Source: Babylonia areolata (taxonomy: Eukaryota; Mollusca; Gastropoda; Neogastropoda; Buccinidae). From it: a DNA stretch of 64,000 nt. The DNA lies in the NCBI RefSeq assembly GCF_041734735.1, contig NC_134894.1, positions 59,026,664 through 59,090,663 on the forward strand, written 5' to 3'. Below the pieces are notes generated by a model. It was given only the letters and a program-made list of their open reading frames with translations. It made no database searches and was not told the DNA's origin. Numbering within the stretch: position 1 is the stretch's first letter; every line of letters begins with the position of its first letter. Below are positions 1 through 12,334 of this stretch, one piece after another. The translations under genes and the position numbers were made by a program.

Positions 1-1215
1 AAAATCATCACTTCATCGATGACCCATAATGAGTTTCCAAAGACAGATTTAGCATACATGCAAGTAATAATAACATTTGCCAATGCTGCTTGTAGTGCAG
101 CTGACTGCACAGAGCTGAGTCAGGACTGCCCAATTATATACAAATTTCAGTCTTGTTCAACTTTTGTACAAAACTCTGTCACATCTAAAAAAAAACAAAC
201 AAAAAAAACAACATATATATAAAAAAAAGAGAAAAATACAGTTCATTGTATACCATCTGAACCATTAAACTCCTGACGGCAAACAAAGACTTGGCTGTGC
301 TGAGGACATCAGCCTTTCCACTTAATTCATTATTCTCAGGCCACAAATGATCATAAAATGGATAAAAAAATACTTCACAGCCAAACAAAAAAAATACACA
401 AAATGGTCATAGAAATGATCAATATCCATTTGATGCGCATTACACAAGCACACATTCAAACATACTGCCATAAACTGCAGTATCCGACACCAAGAAACAT
501 CATGGTCCCCTTGTAGAATGCAGGCTTACCAACAAAATGATGTCATCTGTACCGCAGGAAGAATCAGATTCTTCAAAATTGTATAAATATACCCTATTCG
601 AGGGTTACATGACCCAAAGTTTACATACCCTATTCAGAGGTTATATACCCTGATACGATTCATTCCAATTTCAGGCACTGACGCAAAGCAAACAGACCCT
701 GAAAGGCCTGTTCTTTGTTTGTTAATGCCGACATAAAACAAATACTGTTTACCATCAAACACATCAACTGCCCATTCTATTTTGTGTCTTCATCCACCTA
801 TGAACTGAAATATATATCAATCACCATGTCCACAAACTGAATGACTCCACTGACAATGTCCTACTTTAAATGGCTAGACCATGCATTCTTAAAAGATGAT
901 GCCCTGAAATGAGATCAGTTACTCCCCCCCCCCCCCCAACCCCCCCCTCCCCACATATAACAGTGTCAAAAAACTCTGTAAAACTTTACTGAAACAAATC
1001 ACATGTTTGTCATTCTGTCAGCATCTTAAAATCACATTTGTTCTGTTGTTTCAACAGAAACCAGGATAATACCCCCCCCCTCCCCCCTTAAAAATTAACT
1101 AAAACAAATGACAGCTTTGTGGTTCTGGCACAATCCTAGAATTACAGGACTTGAAAACATAAGAGCATGACACGAGCTGTTCAATGGTATCTAAGTTAAA
1201 AAGAAAATTAAAGCA
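1..1215. other. Non-coding stretch, nothing recognised
   Basis: AT-rich unique-looking sequence with short C runs near 925-945 and 1073-1085. No credible exon, RNA gene or repeat family was seen on either strand. Confidence 0.5.
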
Positions 1216-1446
1216 TTAACTCTCTCCATACGAACGGCGAAAGAGACGACGTTAACAGCGTTTCACCCCAATTACCATCATCAAAATATTACAAGCGGAA
1301 GGCTCTTATACTGAAGAGGTGAATGTTGACAAAGATACCACAATTCTGACGACAGAAGCTAAAGGTTGGGTCATTCAGACACCCACTGGACATCTGAGAG
1401 GTCTGTGTAGAGGAGAAGAGAGGACTAACCGTACTGAGTGAGTTAA
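1216..1446 (+). mobile_element. TTAA MITE (family E), copy 1
   Basis: Begins TTAACTCTCTCCATACGAAC and ends GTACTGAGTGAGTTAA. The ends form an imperfect inverted repeat of about 20 bp with TTAA at the outer edges. Four more copies occur in the window. Confidence 0.75.
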
Positions 1447-1619
1447 GAACATGTTTTTAAAGAACAAGACTGAAACTTTCCAAGAATACTCAAAAGCAGT
1501 CACCTTAGAAGGCAGAGTCATCAGCTCCACTGGCAATACGTAACAACTGGAAATGTGCATGGATTTTTTCTGGTTTCTGCTTTGTCTTCTTTCTCTTGTG
1601 CATCTGTGGACAAGAATGA

Positions 1620-1667
<48 letters not shown>

Positions 1668-1668
1668 A
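1620..1668. repeat. (TG)n microsatellite
   Basis: About 24 uninterrupted TG units. Confidence 0.95.
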
Positions 1669-1739
1669 TGCATGTGCACATGGTCTTTGTGTGTATTTAT
1701 ACATCACAAGTCGGCCCAACACTCGGCTTATATCACAGA

Positions 1740-2094
1740 TTGACATAAGTTTTACATTTGGGCCAACAGCAAAGTGAGAGCTGTATTATCAATGGTTTCT
1801 CCAGTCAATGGGAACTCATTTACAGCTGAGTCTTTTGTGAAGGACTATGACTCTCAAACTAGGAGGCAAAATTACACTGGTTCTTAGTGCTGCAGCCTTG
1901 TGGGCTAGTTGGCCTTTGGGAACCATCCCCAACGCCGACTGTCCTAAAACCCTCTTGGCCGAGAGAGTGGGGATGTAACTTGGGCAAGACACTCTCCACT
2001 ATAGTCAAATTCTAGCTCAAGTAGTCGGAACAGCAGTTGCCTCCTCTGCTGTTCTGATGGTCATAGTCGGACACGACTGACTATCATATACATC
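1740..2094 (+). repeat. Dispersed repeat family D, copy 1
   Basis: About 350 bp starting near ACATAAGTTTTACATTTGGG and ending with a palindromic stretch (AACAGCAG, spacer, CTGCTGTT) and GTCGGACACGACT. Shared with three other positions. No coding capacity; class unknown. Confidence 0.75.
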
Positions 2095-3080
2095 ACAAGT
2101 AAACATGGACACCATATTTAGCTCCTGGGGCATGTGTGTACACACACACACACACCTATATATATATATATATTTCCTGACGCTTCCAATTTAATCTGTA
2201 CTTTCTTTTCTTCTTCTTTTAACATCCCCTTCAAATATTCCATGTGACCTAGGCATGCTTGGTAATGATTTATCATTGTTATTCTATGTACAAGTTGATT
2301 ATTCTATTCAAACAGCACACTACTTTTGATGAAAGTAAAAACTTTGCTTGAAATATGTACAGTTAAAGTTGTTGATACATCAAAATATGGGTTTTCACAT
2401 CCACCATGACAGAACATGGTCACTGGGAGCCCTTCACAATTTCCCAAACAATTACAGGTAGCATTTTGTCTAAAATACAGGGATTATTCCATACCACATA
2501 GCAATATAGTATCGGCTATACATTAAACAATGCACAATGTCCAAGATTAAAAAAAAAAAGGATAAAAATCCAAACCAAAACGAGACAATGTGAATAATCA
2601 GATTCGTGGAATGACAGAAGTAAAAAACAAAGAAAAAAAACAACAACTAGAAATGATAACTAATCTTTATTCACAATCTGTAAAAAGACACAAAACCAAA
2701 ACAAACCAAACCAAAATAAAATGAAGATACCCAACTCATGGAATGAAAAAAGTAAAAAAGCAAGGAAAAATGAGAAATGGTCATTTTCCATCTGTATTGC
2801 TTCCCGTATCACAGAATGAAAAGAAACAACAACAACAACATTAACTTTCTTCTTCCCATTAGTGATCATCAGTTAAGGTGTTGACTGTTGCCGTCACTTT
2901 GTTGGAGCATGCACAGTAATAAAAAAAAAAAACCCAACAACTTCAACCAATAAAACACACACACAATCCTCCCCAAAAACACAACAAACAACAACGAAAA
3001 ACAACAACAACAACAAAAACCCCCAACTACAACAAAACAAAACAGAGGAACAGGATCCAGAGGGCTAAAAACGAAGATGC
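2095..3080. other. Non-coding stretch with AC, AT and A-rich low complexity
   Basis: A (CA)n and (TA)n tract at about 2140-2175 and A-rich runs. No exon or known repeat recognised. Confidence 0.4.
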
Positions 3081-3099
3081 CAATTTTCTGCGATTGGGC

Positions 3100-3284
3100 A
3101 CCTTCAAGGAGCCTCGGCCTCCGCGACGAAGCGATTACCGTCCTTAGACGGTACCTCAGCAGGTAGGTGTTCCTTGCGTATGTTAAATCAGAACGGGCAC
3201 CACTGAACAACTCCGATGTGACTCAGCAGCAGTGCATCACCCATGTCTTCTGGTGTGTGGCCTGAACTGGCGACATGATAGTTG

Positions 3285-3333
<49 letters not shown>

Positions 3334-3420
3334 ACTGTCAGACCTTTAACTGCAATAGACAAACCTGGGTGTGGTAGTGTAGAGGGGCTCGAAATACTTT
3401 TGCAGGTAATAGGGGGTGGG
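3100..3420 (+). repeat. Dispersed repeat family H, diverged copy
   Basis: Shares the segment CACCACTGAACA to GTGACTCAGCAGCAGTGCA and the later AAACCTGGGTGTGG part with better copies at 5.6, 26.4 and 44.6 kb. Interrupted by a T run and (TG)n. Confidence 0.55.
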
Positions 3421-4559
3421 CCCCCCCCCCCCCAAAAAAAAAGCAACAACAGCACAAAAAAAATTCACGAGGAAGGCTGCCCTGATCATGACCGAATCAA
3501 ACAACAACAACAACAACAACAAAACCCCCCCCAAAAAACAAAACCCAACCAACAACTACATGAAAGACCAAAAAAAAAAAAAAAAAAAAACAAACAAACC
3601 CACCACAAAATCAAACAGCACTGACAGCTCCCTGTGAACAGCTGGCACTGGGACACTGACAAAACAAGCCCAGGTGTGGCTGCTATGTGCAGGATGATTA
3701 GGGACCAACGACACATCACGCGTCATAACCACTGAAATGGAATGGAAATCGAAATCGAAATTGAAATCGAAACTTTTTTTTTTTTTTTTTTTTTTTAACT
3801 TTTTTAAAAATTTTCCAAAAACATGTATACAATACAGAGAATAGTATGAAACAAACAATATACAACGAACAGCAGCATCTTCCACTACAGAGAGAGAGAG
3901 CTTTTTTATTGAGGGAAAAGGAACAGGCAACTTATCGGCCTGTTTTCATCCTACCCTCGTAAAGAAAACGTATAAACTAATCTAGGAAATACAAGAAGAC
4001 TGAAAAAAGAAGGGGAAAAAAAAAACCAAAAACACTTTGCATGGCAACAACAAGAAGAACAATAAATGGCATAGAAAATACACAGTTCCCCACAAAATAA
4101 CACTGCTTTTGCGTGAAGGAGAGAGGGAAGAAGAAGGTAAGAGAGGAAGAGATACGAGGAAGGAAAGAGAGGAAAACTGTTGAGAGAGAGAGAGAGAGAA
4201 AGAGAGAGTGAGAGAGAGAGGAAGAGAGGGAGGAGGGAGGGAAGGAGGAAGGGAGGAAAGGAGATAGACAAACAGACAAGGATATTGAGAATACATCATT
4301 TGTTTATCAGTCTCAGTAATTTCAAGGATTCGTAGAAATTAGCTCTGACATTAGATGTTTATGATAATTATAGTCTTTTGAAGACACTGAGACGGATGAT
4401 GAAACAGCCCCACCCCCACCCTGCTCCACCTCCCCCCCACCCCCACCCCCCCCCCCGAAAACAAAAACCACCACCACCTCCAAACCAAACCATTTAAAAG
4501 TCCAATGGAGAAGAGTGTGCAACACAAACCAGCAAGCCAACGTGCTGTTTCATTTTCTC

Positions 4560-5240
4560 TACTCCTTCACCCCACAGCGCAGGTGAATGATGACATGTCT
4601 ACAGGATGTTTTTTTGAGTAAAAAAAAAATACTTGATTTGATTACATAGAACTACACTCACGAACGCGAGAGATAACAAGATTCAATTAACTGTGACAAT
4701 AGTAAACACATTCTGGGGCATTATGCACATACAAAAAAAAAAAAAAAAAAAAAAAAAATAGTACTTACAAGTTGTGTTAGTGGACAAAAAAGAATTTGCA
4801 TGGTTACCTTACAACTGAAGTTCAATGAATCCTTTTTTTAATTTTTTTTTCTTTTTTTTTTTAAAACAAGATCTTCAGCCAACAACTTAAACAATGCACG
4901 AACAAAATATCAAACCATGAACAATGATAAAATGGATTCAACTGAAAGTCTAAGAAAAATAACAATAATAAAATAAAAAAAAGAAAAAAAAAAAGAAAAG
5001 AAAACCTCACATCCAGAGCAAAAACGCAAAGTTAAATATAATATAGGTCCATGTGAAAAAATAAACGTTCAAACGCATTGCTTGAAAAGCGGAATATGAG
5101 CCACAATTTAAAAAAAAAAAAAAAAAAAAAAAACCGAAATAAAAGGGAATAAGACAGATTTACTAGAAAATAAGAAAAAATTTTTTTTTAGAAGGCTGAG
5201 AAACTATCTATGATACAAGTTGTGTAAAGCAGCCATGCCA
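4560..5240. other. A-rich low-complexity stretch
   Basis: Several long A or T runs (4729-4758, 5108-5133) in AT-rich sequence. Nothing else recognised. Confidence 0.6.
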
Positions 5241-5584
5241 TCACATTGGGGAAAAGACAGAACAATCACGCAGGAACGATAATTAATCTGGAATCATTAT
5301 CATACGTGACCAATGGAAATAACCATATCAATACACACTTCATATTTTCAGCATCAACATATACAAAGAGAGTGTGCGCGCGTGTGTGTGTGTGTGTGCG
5401 TGCGTGTGTGCATGCGCGCGCATGTGTGTGTATGTGTGTGTTTTTGTTTTGTTTTTGATTTGATGGTTTTTTTGCTGCAACTAACAGTATAACTGGGGAA
5501 AAAAAGTTGCATGCTTAACACGGAAAATCACCAGGGGTCCAGTTCATGGAAACTGCCTTGCTAACATCAGGTGTGAAGCAAAAT

Positions 5585-5957
5585 GTTTGGACCTAATGTC
5601 GTCAGTGTCGGCAGATTCATGGGGGGCTGTTGTTTGAGGGACGTGGTGGCGGTCTCCACTCTGGGAGGGACGCTCGCTCAGTCTGGCTCCGCGACTAAGC
5701 CATTATTGTCGTTAGTAGGGGGCTTAGCAGGTGGTGTCCTAAGTACGTTAAAACAGAACAGGCACCACTGAACACCACCGAAGTGACTCAGCAGCAGTGC
5801 AGGGTCTCCTCTGGTGCGTGGCCTCCTGGTGACCTAACATTCCCTGTGGACTGCCGACACTGGAACTGCGACGGATGAACCCGGGTGTGGCCGTGTATGG
5901 GGGAATCTAAATGAGCGGCGTGGGAGTAATGCCACTGAAACGGTGCAGATGATGGGG

Positions 5958-5990
<33 letters not shown>
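5585..5990 (+). repeat. Dispersed repeat family H, SINE-like, near full copy
   Basis: Runs from GGTGGCGGTCTCCACTCTG through ACTCAGCAGCAGTGCAGGGT to GAAACGGTGCAGATGATGGG and a 28-base A tail. The A tail and size suggest a SINE or the 3' end of a LINE. No clear tRNA head in this copy. Confidence 0.65.
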
Positions 5991-5992
<2 letters not shown>

Positions 5993-6569
5993 GACCTTCA
6001 ATATCAATTCTGTTGCTGCAGCAAAGCCAGTATTCATGGGTCAGCTGCTGCAGAGTGAAACTGGCACTTGGTTTGCTTGACCAGATGCTGTGTTGGCATG
6101 AAGATCCACTGGTTTAGTTGTGTCCGGAGGGCATCACTAACATACGCAATCTTGCGGCATGCGCTTGATTGACAAAACCCTAATCAAGTCACTATATTGC
6201 TTTGAAAAACACAGTAGCAAACTACCATAATACCATCACCACTTGTAATTCGATGGGCAAAGCACCTCGTCTGTCATGCACATACCCAAGTTTGCTTCTA
6301 ACTGAATCTATCAGATCGAGAAACGCCTGTCAAGTGAAACAGATTTTTTTTTCATAACTTGATCATAATTACACACTTCTAGTGGGTATGTTCTTATGTG
6401 AAATACTCTTTTTCTTTGACTGTTTTTCTTTCAGTTTGTGCACATGAAGTGTTATCTAGCAATATGATGAGACTAAATTTCAAGTCTTTTCTTGTGTTCA
6501 GACTTGGCTTAGGTCAATCGCAATTTCATTTTCACCTTTGCCATGAATCAGACCCCAAAACCACTGGCA

Positions 6570-7108
6570 TACATTTAATTTTTCTATACTTCAAGGCAAC
6601 AAAATCAAAATCATCAAACACAATGACACTCACAAAAAACTTTCTGATTATTTTCCACTTCATTTATATATGCATATATATTATGCATTTCATACATCGC
6701 TTCCACTTCTTTGTTTCAAACATTAGGGATATTTCAATATTAAAAAAAAAAAAACCAGTCCACACATGGTTTAGTCATTATCGAAGTGTTCATTCTTAAC
6801 ACTGGATGTTCATTTCTATCAGTCTGAATGTCACACATGCACATTATTTACGGCTCCGAATATTCTCGGTCAGAATCCAGCTCAGCCCCCCTTGTCAGAT
6901 GCCGAAGTTTCAGGTCAAGCTGGATCAGCTTGACCTTGGCGAGGGGGAAAGTTTTTGACAACTGAACTGTTCTACAGCAAACATCATGGTCTTGGAGGCA
7001 CAGAGGGGTACAAGAACATGGAAGTGAAGGCTCTGTCCCTGTGGCTCACTCTCTGGGTTCTGGTCAACCATGATGCCATCTGCACTCCAAGACACAACTG
7101 CTGTATTA
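6570..7108 (-). other. Probable 3' UTR of the pseudokinase gene
   Basis: Follows the TAA of exon 17 and is free of recognised repeats down to about 6.6 kb. No AATAAA is close; an ATTAAA-like element on the minus strand near 6571-6576 is the first candidate polyadenylation signal. The end is therefore only an estimate. A strong hairpin lies at 6912-6936. Confidence 0.35.
6912..6936 (-). promoter_or_regulatory. Perfect 11-bp stem, 3-nt loop hairpin in the 3' UTR
   Basis: Arms AGGTCAAGCTG and CAGCTTGACCT are exact reverse complements around GAT. In the transcript this would form a stable stem-loop about 170 bases after the stop codon. Function unknown. Confidence 0.6.
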
Positions 7109-8078
7109 TTAGGTGGGTCGGCTTGGCTTTGGTATGCATGGCTTGGGAGGCACAGGTGGATAAAAGGGGCTTCTGCTTTTAGAGTTCTCGTCACCTTCCT
7201 TGGGTAAAGGAGGCAGAGCGTCCTGAGCAGAACGAATCCCGTCAGCAGATAAATGTTCTGAAGAAGATTCATCCTTCCTGTGAGTGGATGGTCGAGGGGG
7301 AAGGCTGGGTATTGGTTGCCTGGGTGGCAGAGACGGTGGCTGCTCAGAGGATGGCTGTGACTCCGTCTCAGCTGAGGAATCTGCATGATGAGGTGGTACA
7401 GAGGGTGGGGGTGGCAGTGGCCTTGGTGCTGTTTCAGGATCTTCGTACACTTCTTCAGTCGCCCCTGATAATACCACTTCAGACACGTCTTCGTACAGCT
7501 CTTCCGCCTGTGCGGGAGAAGGCGGTCGCCCAGGTCTTCGTGGCGGAAGGGAAGAGTACTGCATTGCGTCATCCTCCTCCAGTCCTTCCCCTTGTTTGTC
7601 ACCAGGAGGTGAGGGTGCAGGTGGACGGGGTCTAGCCTGGCTTCTACCTGGTCTTTGGGGCAGACTTTGGTAATCCTCCTCTGAACAAAAATATATAGGG
7701 TCTGGTGACTGGTCCGTCTCTTCCACTGAATCTCTGTCAGAACCTGGGATTGGTGGCAGTGGCGTTTGGGGTCTGGCGCCGTGTTTTGCAGAGGTTTCTT
7801 TCAAGGTGTCTGTCTTGGGAGGAGGGAAGGCACCAGCTAATTTTTCGCAATCATCATATGCTGGTTCTTCATAGTCTTCTTCCATGTCATCTTCTAGGTC
7901 AAAGTAGGTTTCATCTTCTTCTATATCTCCTGCCTCTGACAGATTGCCATACTCAACACTCATTCGGGAACTGCAGGTGGAGCTTGTATCACTGAAGGAA
8001 TCAGTATCTGAAGGGTTGGCAACGTTCAGCTCATACGCCCAGTCATCGTCCTGTGCCTTCAGGATCAGAGCTCTGTCC
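7109..8078 (-). CDS. Exon 17, residues 1098-1420 (proline- and tyrosine-rich tail, stop)
   Basis: The largest exon, entered after GGATTTGTTTTCAG in phase 2 and ending at TAA. Seen in order: a short conserved-looking start (DRALILKAQDDDWAYELN), a Ser-rich part, an acidic block with tyrosines (EDETYFDLEDD), then repeated proline motifs (LPPIP, LPPRRPGRPP, SLPPRQPIPSLPPRPS) and tyrosine motifs YFCSEEDYQSL, ELYEDVSE and EVYEDPE. Known: LPPRP-type sequences bind SH3 domains, and acidic YEDV or YEDP sites suit Src-family phosphorylation and SH2 binding. Inferred: a docking tail for adaptor proteins. No membrane segment or lipid motif is visible. Confidence 0.92.
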
Positions 8079-8127
8079 CTGAAAACAAATCCACACAATA
8101 TATCTATAACACTATAAAAATAAAATA

Positions 8128-8621
8128 ACAAGAGAGGCAAGGCCTTCAAGACTCACTTGTGATAAATTAAGTCCCCTAGCATTAATTACAGAGTAATTTC
8201 CCTTTTTTACTACCTGCACCAAAACATTTGCAAAATAAATAAAAATTCCATGCTTAGCAAAAGAAGTTCCTGTTTGAACAAAATATGATAATAATGACTC
8301 CTCTTGTTGTTGTGTCAGAATAAGAGGTCAAAGTTTAGAGAATACAAAAAACATAAATATAACAGTAAATGCAGTTTGCATATAATTAGGCTTCTTTTTT
8401 AATTTTTCTGTGCCCATCCCAGAGGTGCAATATTGTTTTAAACAAGATAACTGGAAAGAACTGAATTTTTCCTATTTTTATGCCAAATTTGGTGTCAACT
8501 GACAAAGTATTTGCAGAGAAAATGTCAATGTTAAAGTTTACCACGGACACACAGACACACACACAGACAACCGAACACCGGGTTAAAACATAGACTCACT
8601 TTGTTTACACAAGTGAGTCAA
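8128..8621 (+). repeat. Dispersed repeat family G, copy 1
   Basis: From AAGAGAGGCAAGGCCTTCAA to the terminal palindrome-like GACTCACTTTGTTTACACAAGTGAGTC (here named by its ends). It lacks an internal 100-bp segment present in the 32.7 and 52.3 kb copies. It sits in the intron 50 bases upstream of exon 17. No coding capacity; class unknown. Confidence 0.75.
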
Positions 8622-9086
8622 AAACTGTAGCAATAACATACATAAATCTGCTTACTATCATTCTTCTACACTCATAATGGTCAGAGCTCTACTCGAAAGC
8701 TCAAACTACCCCTCCCCTTTACAAACAGTCTAAAACATCAACACATCGTCTTAGTGCACAAAGCATCATATAACTGAGCACTTTGGCTTGTTTGTTGAAA
8801 TCGGGCTGTTGTGAAATCGCCAAACATCGTTACAGGACAGCTGGTGAGCTTCAGTGACTAGTTTTGCCCACTGACAACTTAGAGTACATGTATCAATATA
8901 ATGAGAGTTATCAACGTGGGATATTTGGGGGATACGAACAGCTCCTACCCACAGGTGAGTGTATTTTGGGCTTTAATGGCAATGCTGGTTATCATATAGT
9001 TGATTATCATCCACTTTATCAATGTGCCTTTGAGTGTTGCTAGCACTGCAGCTGTCTGAAACTCTTGGGCTTGGTGGATCCCTGGA

Positions 9087-9452
9087 GAATGACGGGCGCA
9101 ATAGCCGAGTGGTTAAAGCGTTGGACTGTCAATCTGAGGGTCCTGGGTTCGAATCACGGTGACGGCGCCTGGTGGGTAAAGGGTGGAGATTTTTACGATC
9201 TCCCAGGTCAACATATGTGCAGACCTGCTTAGTGCCTGAACCCCCTTCGTGTGTATATGCAAGCAGAAGATCAAATACGCACGTTAAAGATCCTGTAATC
9301 CATGTCAGCGTTCGGTGGGTTATGGAAACAAGAACATACCCAGCATGCACACCCCCAAAAACGGAGTATGGCTGCCTACATGGCGGGGTAAAAATGGTCA
9401 TACACGTAAAAGCCCACTCGTGTACATACAAGTGAACGCAGAAGAAGAAGAA
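9087..9452 (+). mobile_element. SINE-A (tRNA-headed), copy with 10-bp target duplication
   Basis: Head GGGCGCAATAGCCGAGTGG with A box TAGCCGAGTGG and B box GGGTTCGAATCAC, a conserved central part (TTAAAGATCCTGTAATCCAT), and a (GAA)n tail. Flanked by GATCCCTGGA at 9077-9086 and 9453-9462. Confidence 0.9.
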
Positions 9453-9692
9453 GATCCCTGGATGTATTATGACAGGAAGGGTAGAGTCCAGCCTCATGCT
9501 ATCAACCTCATTCAGGATTCCCTCCATTTCCTGTGGTAAAATTAGATCAGAGTGCAGATTCGCTGCGACTGTTAAGTGGAGGTAAAGGTGGAGGTTTCCA
9601 CTCTCAGGCAAGGCTCTCAAGTCAGTCTGACTGTGACTGGTGACTGCTGTTTTCAAAAGGGCAGTACAGCAACAAACACTGAGCTTATATCA

Positions 9693-10002
9693 CAGATTGA
9701 CATAAGTTTACATTTGGGCCAACAGCAAAGTGAGAGTTGTATTATCAATGGTTTCTCCAGTCAATGGGAAACCATTTACAGCTTAGTCTTTTTGTGAAGG
9801 ACTATGACTCAGCCTTGTGGGCTAGTTGGCCTTTGGGAACCATCCCGACGCCGACTGTCCTAAAACCCTCTTGGCTGAGAGAGTGGGGATGTAACTTGGG
9901 CAAGACGCTCTCCACTATAATCAAATTCTAGCCCAAATAGTCGGAACAGCAGTTGCCTCCTCTGCTGTTCTGATGGTCATAGTCGGACACGACTATCATA
10001 CA
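9693..10002 (+). repeat. Dispersed repeat family D, copy 2
   Basis: Same sequence as 1740-2094 with a short internal deletion. Confidence 0.75.
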
Positions 10003-10105
10003 AGCAGCCAGTGACCTGCTCATGAATCAGAACAAGCTGATGACAATCATCTACTAACTTCTCAGCAGCAAAGAAAAATCTAAAAGTAGTTAAAAAGGAA
10101 CTCAC

Positions 10106-10236
10106 AGAGTCAGGTTTATTCGCACAATGTCCATGGGAGGCCTGCGGGTTTTGTCCAGCTGCCAACAGTCTTTCAACAGCTTGACCAGGTGGGGTGGGCA
10201 GCTGCTGGGAATGGTCAAATGCTCGTTCTCATACAC
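10106..10236 (-). CDS. Exon 16, residues 1055-1097 (end of PK2)
   Basis: Encodes VYENEHLTIPSSCPPHLVKL, then LKDCWQLDKTRRPPMDIVR. This is a near-canonical tyrosine-kinase-like end (P..CPPxLxxLLxxCWxxxxxxRPP). Acceptor TTTGAATTTCAG, donor ACTCT then GTGAGT, phases 0 and 2. Confidence 0.9.
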
Positions 10237-10847
10237 CTGAAATTCAAATCCAACCAAATTTGTACTGCTTACAGCCCAAGCTGACCGCAAGTGTGCCATT
10301 TCAGGGCTGAATACATGCCAGTTGTTAAAACCATTTAAAGAGAAACCAAATCAAATGTTAAATAAAAAAGTCAATTAAAACAATGTTAAAAAGACCAGTT
10401 CATCCACAATCTCACACAATCCACACAAAACGTATATAAATTAAAAAGTACAAGTGCTTAGATTTGTCTTTGCACAAGATTAAGCGTTATATGTAATAAA
10501 ATATCAAATACGATTATGTCAAAAATAGTGTAAAAAAAAAAAAGAAAGAAAAAAAAGAGGCAAATTCATCCATGTCAAGTTCACAGCACAGATTGGAAAA
10601 GATGAAGCGTTTCACTCAAAGCACAAATTTTGTTCTGTTACTTACTAAGCCACTCAAACTCTTAACAGTGGGATGAGGGTGGTGCTAATGTGCCCAAAGG
10701 ACTGTGCAGGAAGCACAAGAACTCAAATGTCAAATCATCTAGATCTGCTCCAAATGGAGAACACAGACAACACAACTCGGCAACAGACATGTTGCACATC
10801 AATGATTGGCAGACAATGACAAGCAGTGACATGACAGTGACTGGAGT

Positions 10848-11052
10848 CAAAAAGGAAATGTTCTATCTAAAATTACGTTTAAATAACATACTTAACCGTG
10901 ACCCAACTAGTGCAGACTCCGGCAGGGGTCTGACATTCCTGTCCTGTGCAAACTACTATCCGCCTATGCGGAGAAAACGAAAGTACTACGGCCGATAACC
11001 TCCCGGAAGTAGGTAACCTCCCCTTTGTCCCGCTAGCTAGCGCCCTCTTTTT
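10848..11052 (+). repeat. Dispersed repeat family I, copy 1 (partial)
   Basis: Shares TAAATAACATACTTAACCGT to CCCGCTAGCTAGCGCCCTCT with 46.97 and 49.1 kb. Read on the minus strand it carries a splice-donor-like GGTTAAGTATG. Confidence 0.7.
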
Positions 11053-11106
11053 TTTTTTGGCTTTTAGTTATGAAGAAATATGACAGGCGGAACAACATGC
11101 ACATAC

Positions 11107-11233
11107 GTCACACTCCTGTTGCTCGGAGCTCTGCGGGCACAGTGATTTGAGGAGCCACAGTAGCAGGATGCTGAAGCAGTAGACGTCAGATGCTGGCGAG
11201 TACTGGGCATGCTGCTTCACCTCGGGAGCAGCC
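11107..11233 (-). CDS. Exon 15, residues 1012-1054 (PK2 APE motif, helix F)
   Basis: Encodes RAAPEVKQHAQYSPASDVYC, then FSILLLWLLKSLCP. The APE motif and SDVY-F of helix F are typical of kinases. The acceptor TGATGTACAG has a weak pyrimidine tract but is the only AG in the right phase. The frame is open upstream with a plausible GLMY before RAAPE, so an upstream acceptor cannot be wholly excluded. Donor GTGAC then GTATGT. Confidence 0.8.
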
Positions 11234-11314
11234 CTGTACATCAGACCACAACGCTGGAAACCGCACCAGCCTTCCCAAAGGTTTTATACATTGCTCAGCT
11301 ACAACAATGACAGC

Positions 11315-11727
11315 AAAATATACTTGTATTTGTATTTCTTTTTATCACAACAGATTTCTCTGTGTGAAATTCGGGCTGCTCTCCCCACGGAGAGCGCATC
11401 GCTACACTACAGCGCCACCCTTTTTTTTTTTTTGTATTTTTTCCTGCGTGCAGTTTTATTTTGTTTTTCCTATCCAAGTGGATTTTTCTGCAGAATTTTG
11501 CCAGGAACAACCCTTTTGTTGCCGTGGGTTCTTTTACGTGCGCTAAGTGCATGCTGCACACGGGACCTCTGTTTATCGTCTCATCCGAATGACTAGTGTC
11601 CAGACCACCACTCGAAGTCTAGTGGAGGGGGAAGAAATATTGGCGGCTGACCCGCGATTCGAACCACCGCGCTCAGATTCTCTTGCTTCCTAGGCGGATG
11701 CGTTACCTCTAGGCCACCACTCCATTG
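11315..11727 (-). mobile_element. SINE-B (tRNA-headed), full length
   Basis: Read on the minus strand: head GGTGGCCTAGAGGTAACGCA with B box GGTTCGAAT, core around CGCACGTAAAAGAACCCACG, and (AAATAC)n tail. The tail faces exon 15, 82 bases away. Confidence 0.88.
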
Positions 11728-11924
11728 GATATATCTGATTTTTTTCTTTCTTCTTTTCTATAAATGGACACTAAACAATGCATCTTGCTTGTTGAGATCT
11801 GTCTGTCAAACCACCAATTTTCTTTCAGTTTGTGTTTGGTAAAAAGTGGGTAGATGTGGAAAATGATTGTGGGCCAAGATTGTAGATGTTGGAGCATGTA
11901 TGGCGGCCATGAGCGTGTTTTTGT

Positions 11925-12030
11925 GAGTGTGTGTGTGTGTGTGCTTGCCTGTATGCATGCATGTCTGCACGTGAGTGCATGTGTATGTGTGTACATGCAT
12001 GCATGTGCGTGTGCATGCATGTTTCTGTGT
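11925..12030. repeat. (TG)n-rich microsatellite
   Basis: TG, TGCA and TGTA units in a degenerate tract. Confidence 0.85.
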
Positions 12031-12169
12031 GCCTGTATGATAGAACTGGTTCACTTAACAGGCTAAGTTGTGAAATAAATATGTCTCAATCTGTTTGTGC
12101 AAACACACACACACACACAAAAACAACAACAACAACAACGTCTAAGTGTTTCATGATAGCTGCACATAC

Positions 12170-12276
12170 CTTGCACGCTCCTCGGGGTCTTTGGGAGGGT
12201 GAAGAAGGTCAATGTGACGCTCCAACTCACTGCCTTCAGGTAACATTTTGACCTTAGGCAACGAAGTAATCCATAC
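12170..12276 (-). CDS. Exon 14, residues 977-1011 (PK2, DFG-equivalent region)
   Basis: Encodes VWITSLPKVKMLPEGSELER, then HIDLLHPPKDPEERAR. The position that should hold DFG reads ITSL, so Mg binding is not expected. Acceptor TGTTTCAACAG, donor GCAAG then GTATGT, phases 0 and 2. Short intervals on both sides are filled by SINE-B copies. Confidence 0.85.
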
Positions 12277-12334
12277 CTGTTGAAACAAATTATCAGACTT
12301 ACCAAACAAAGCAAAAATGCCCAAAGTTACATGT

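Noticed and set aside
6925-7602. 225-codon minus-strand open frame overlapping exon 17
   Set aside because: It is an alternative frame of the GC-rich proline tail; the spliced frame with matching phase and the proline/tyrosine motifs is the real one.
9091-9165. tRNA-like sequences with A and B boxes
   Set aside because: They are SINE heads: the 3' side continues into SINE core and does not close an acceptor stem, so they are not tRNA genes.
9129-9656. Open frames of 75-175 codons recurring at 9.1, 16.0, 22.3, 24.2, 33.5, 36.7, 46.3, 48.0 and 53.5 kb (for example SITHRTLTWITGSLTCVFDL)
   Set aside because: All are translations of SINE-A copies, present in both strands and tied to the repeat rather than to a gene.
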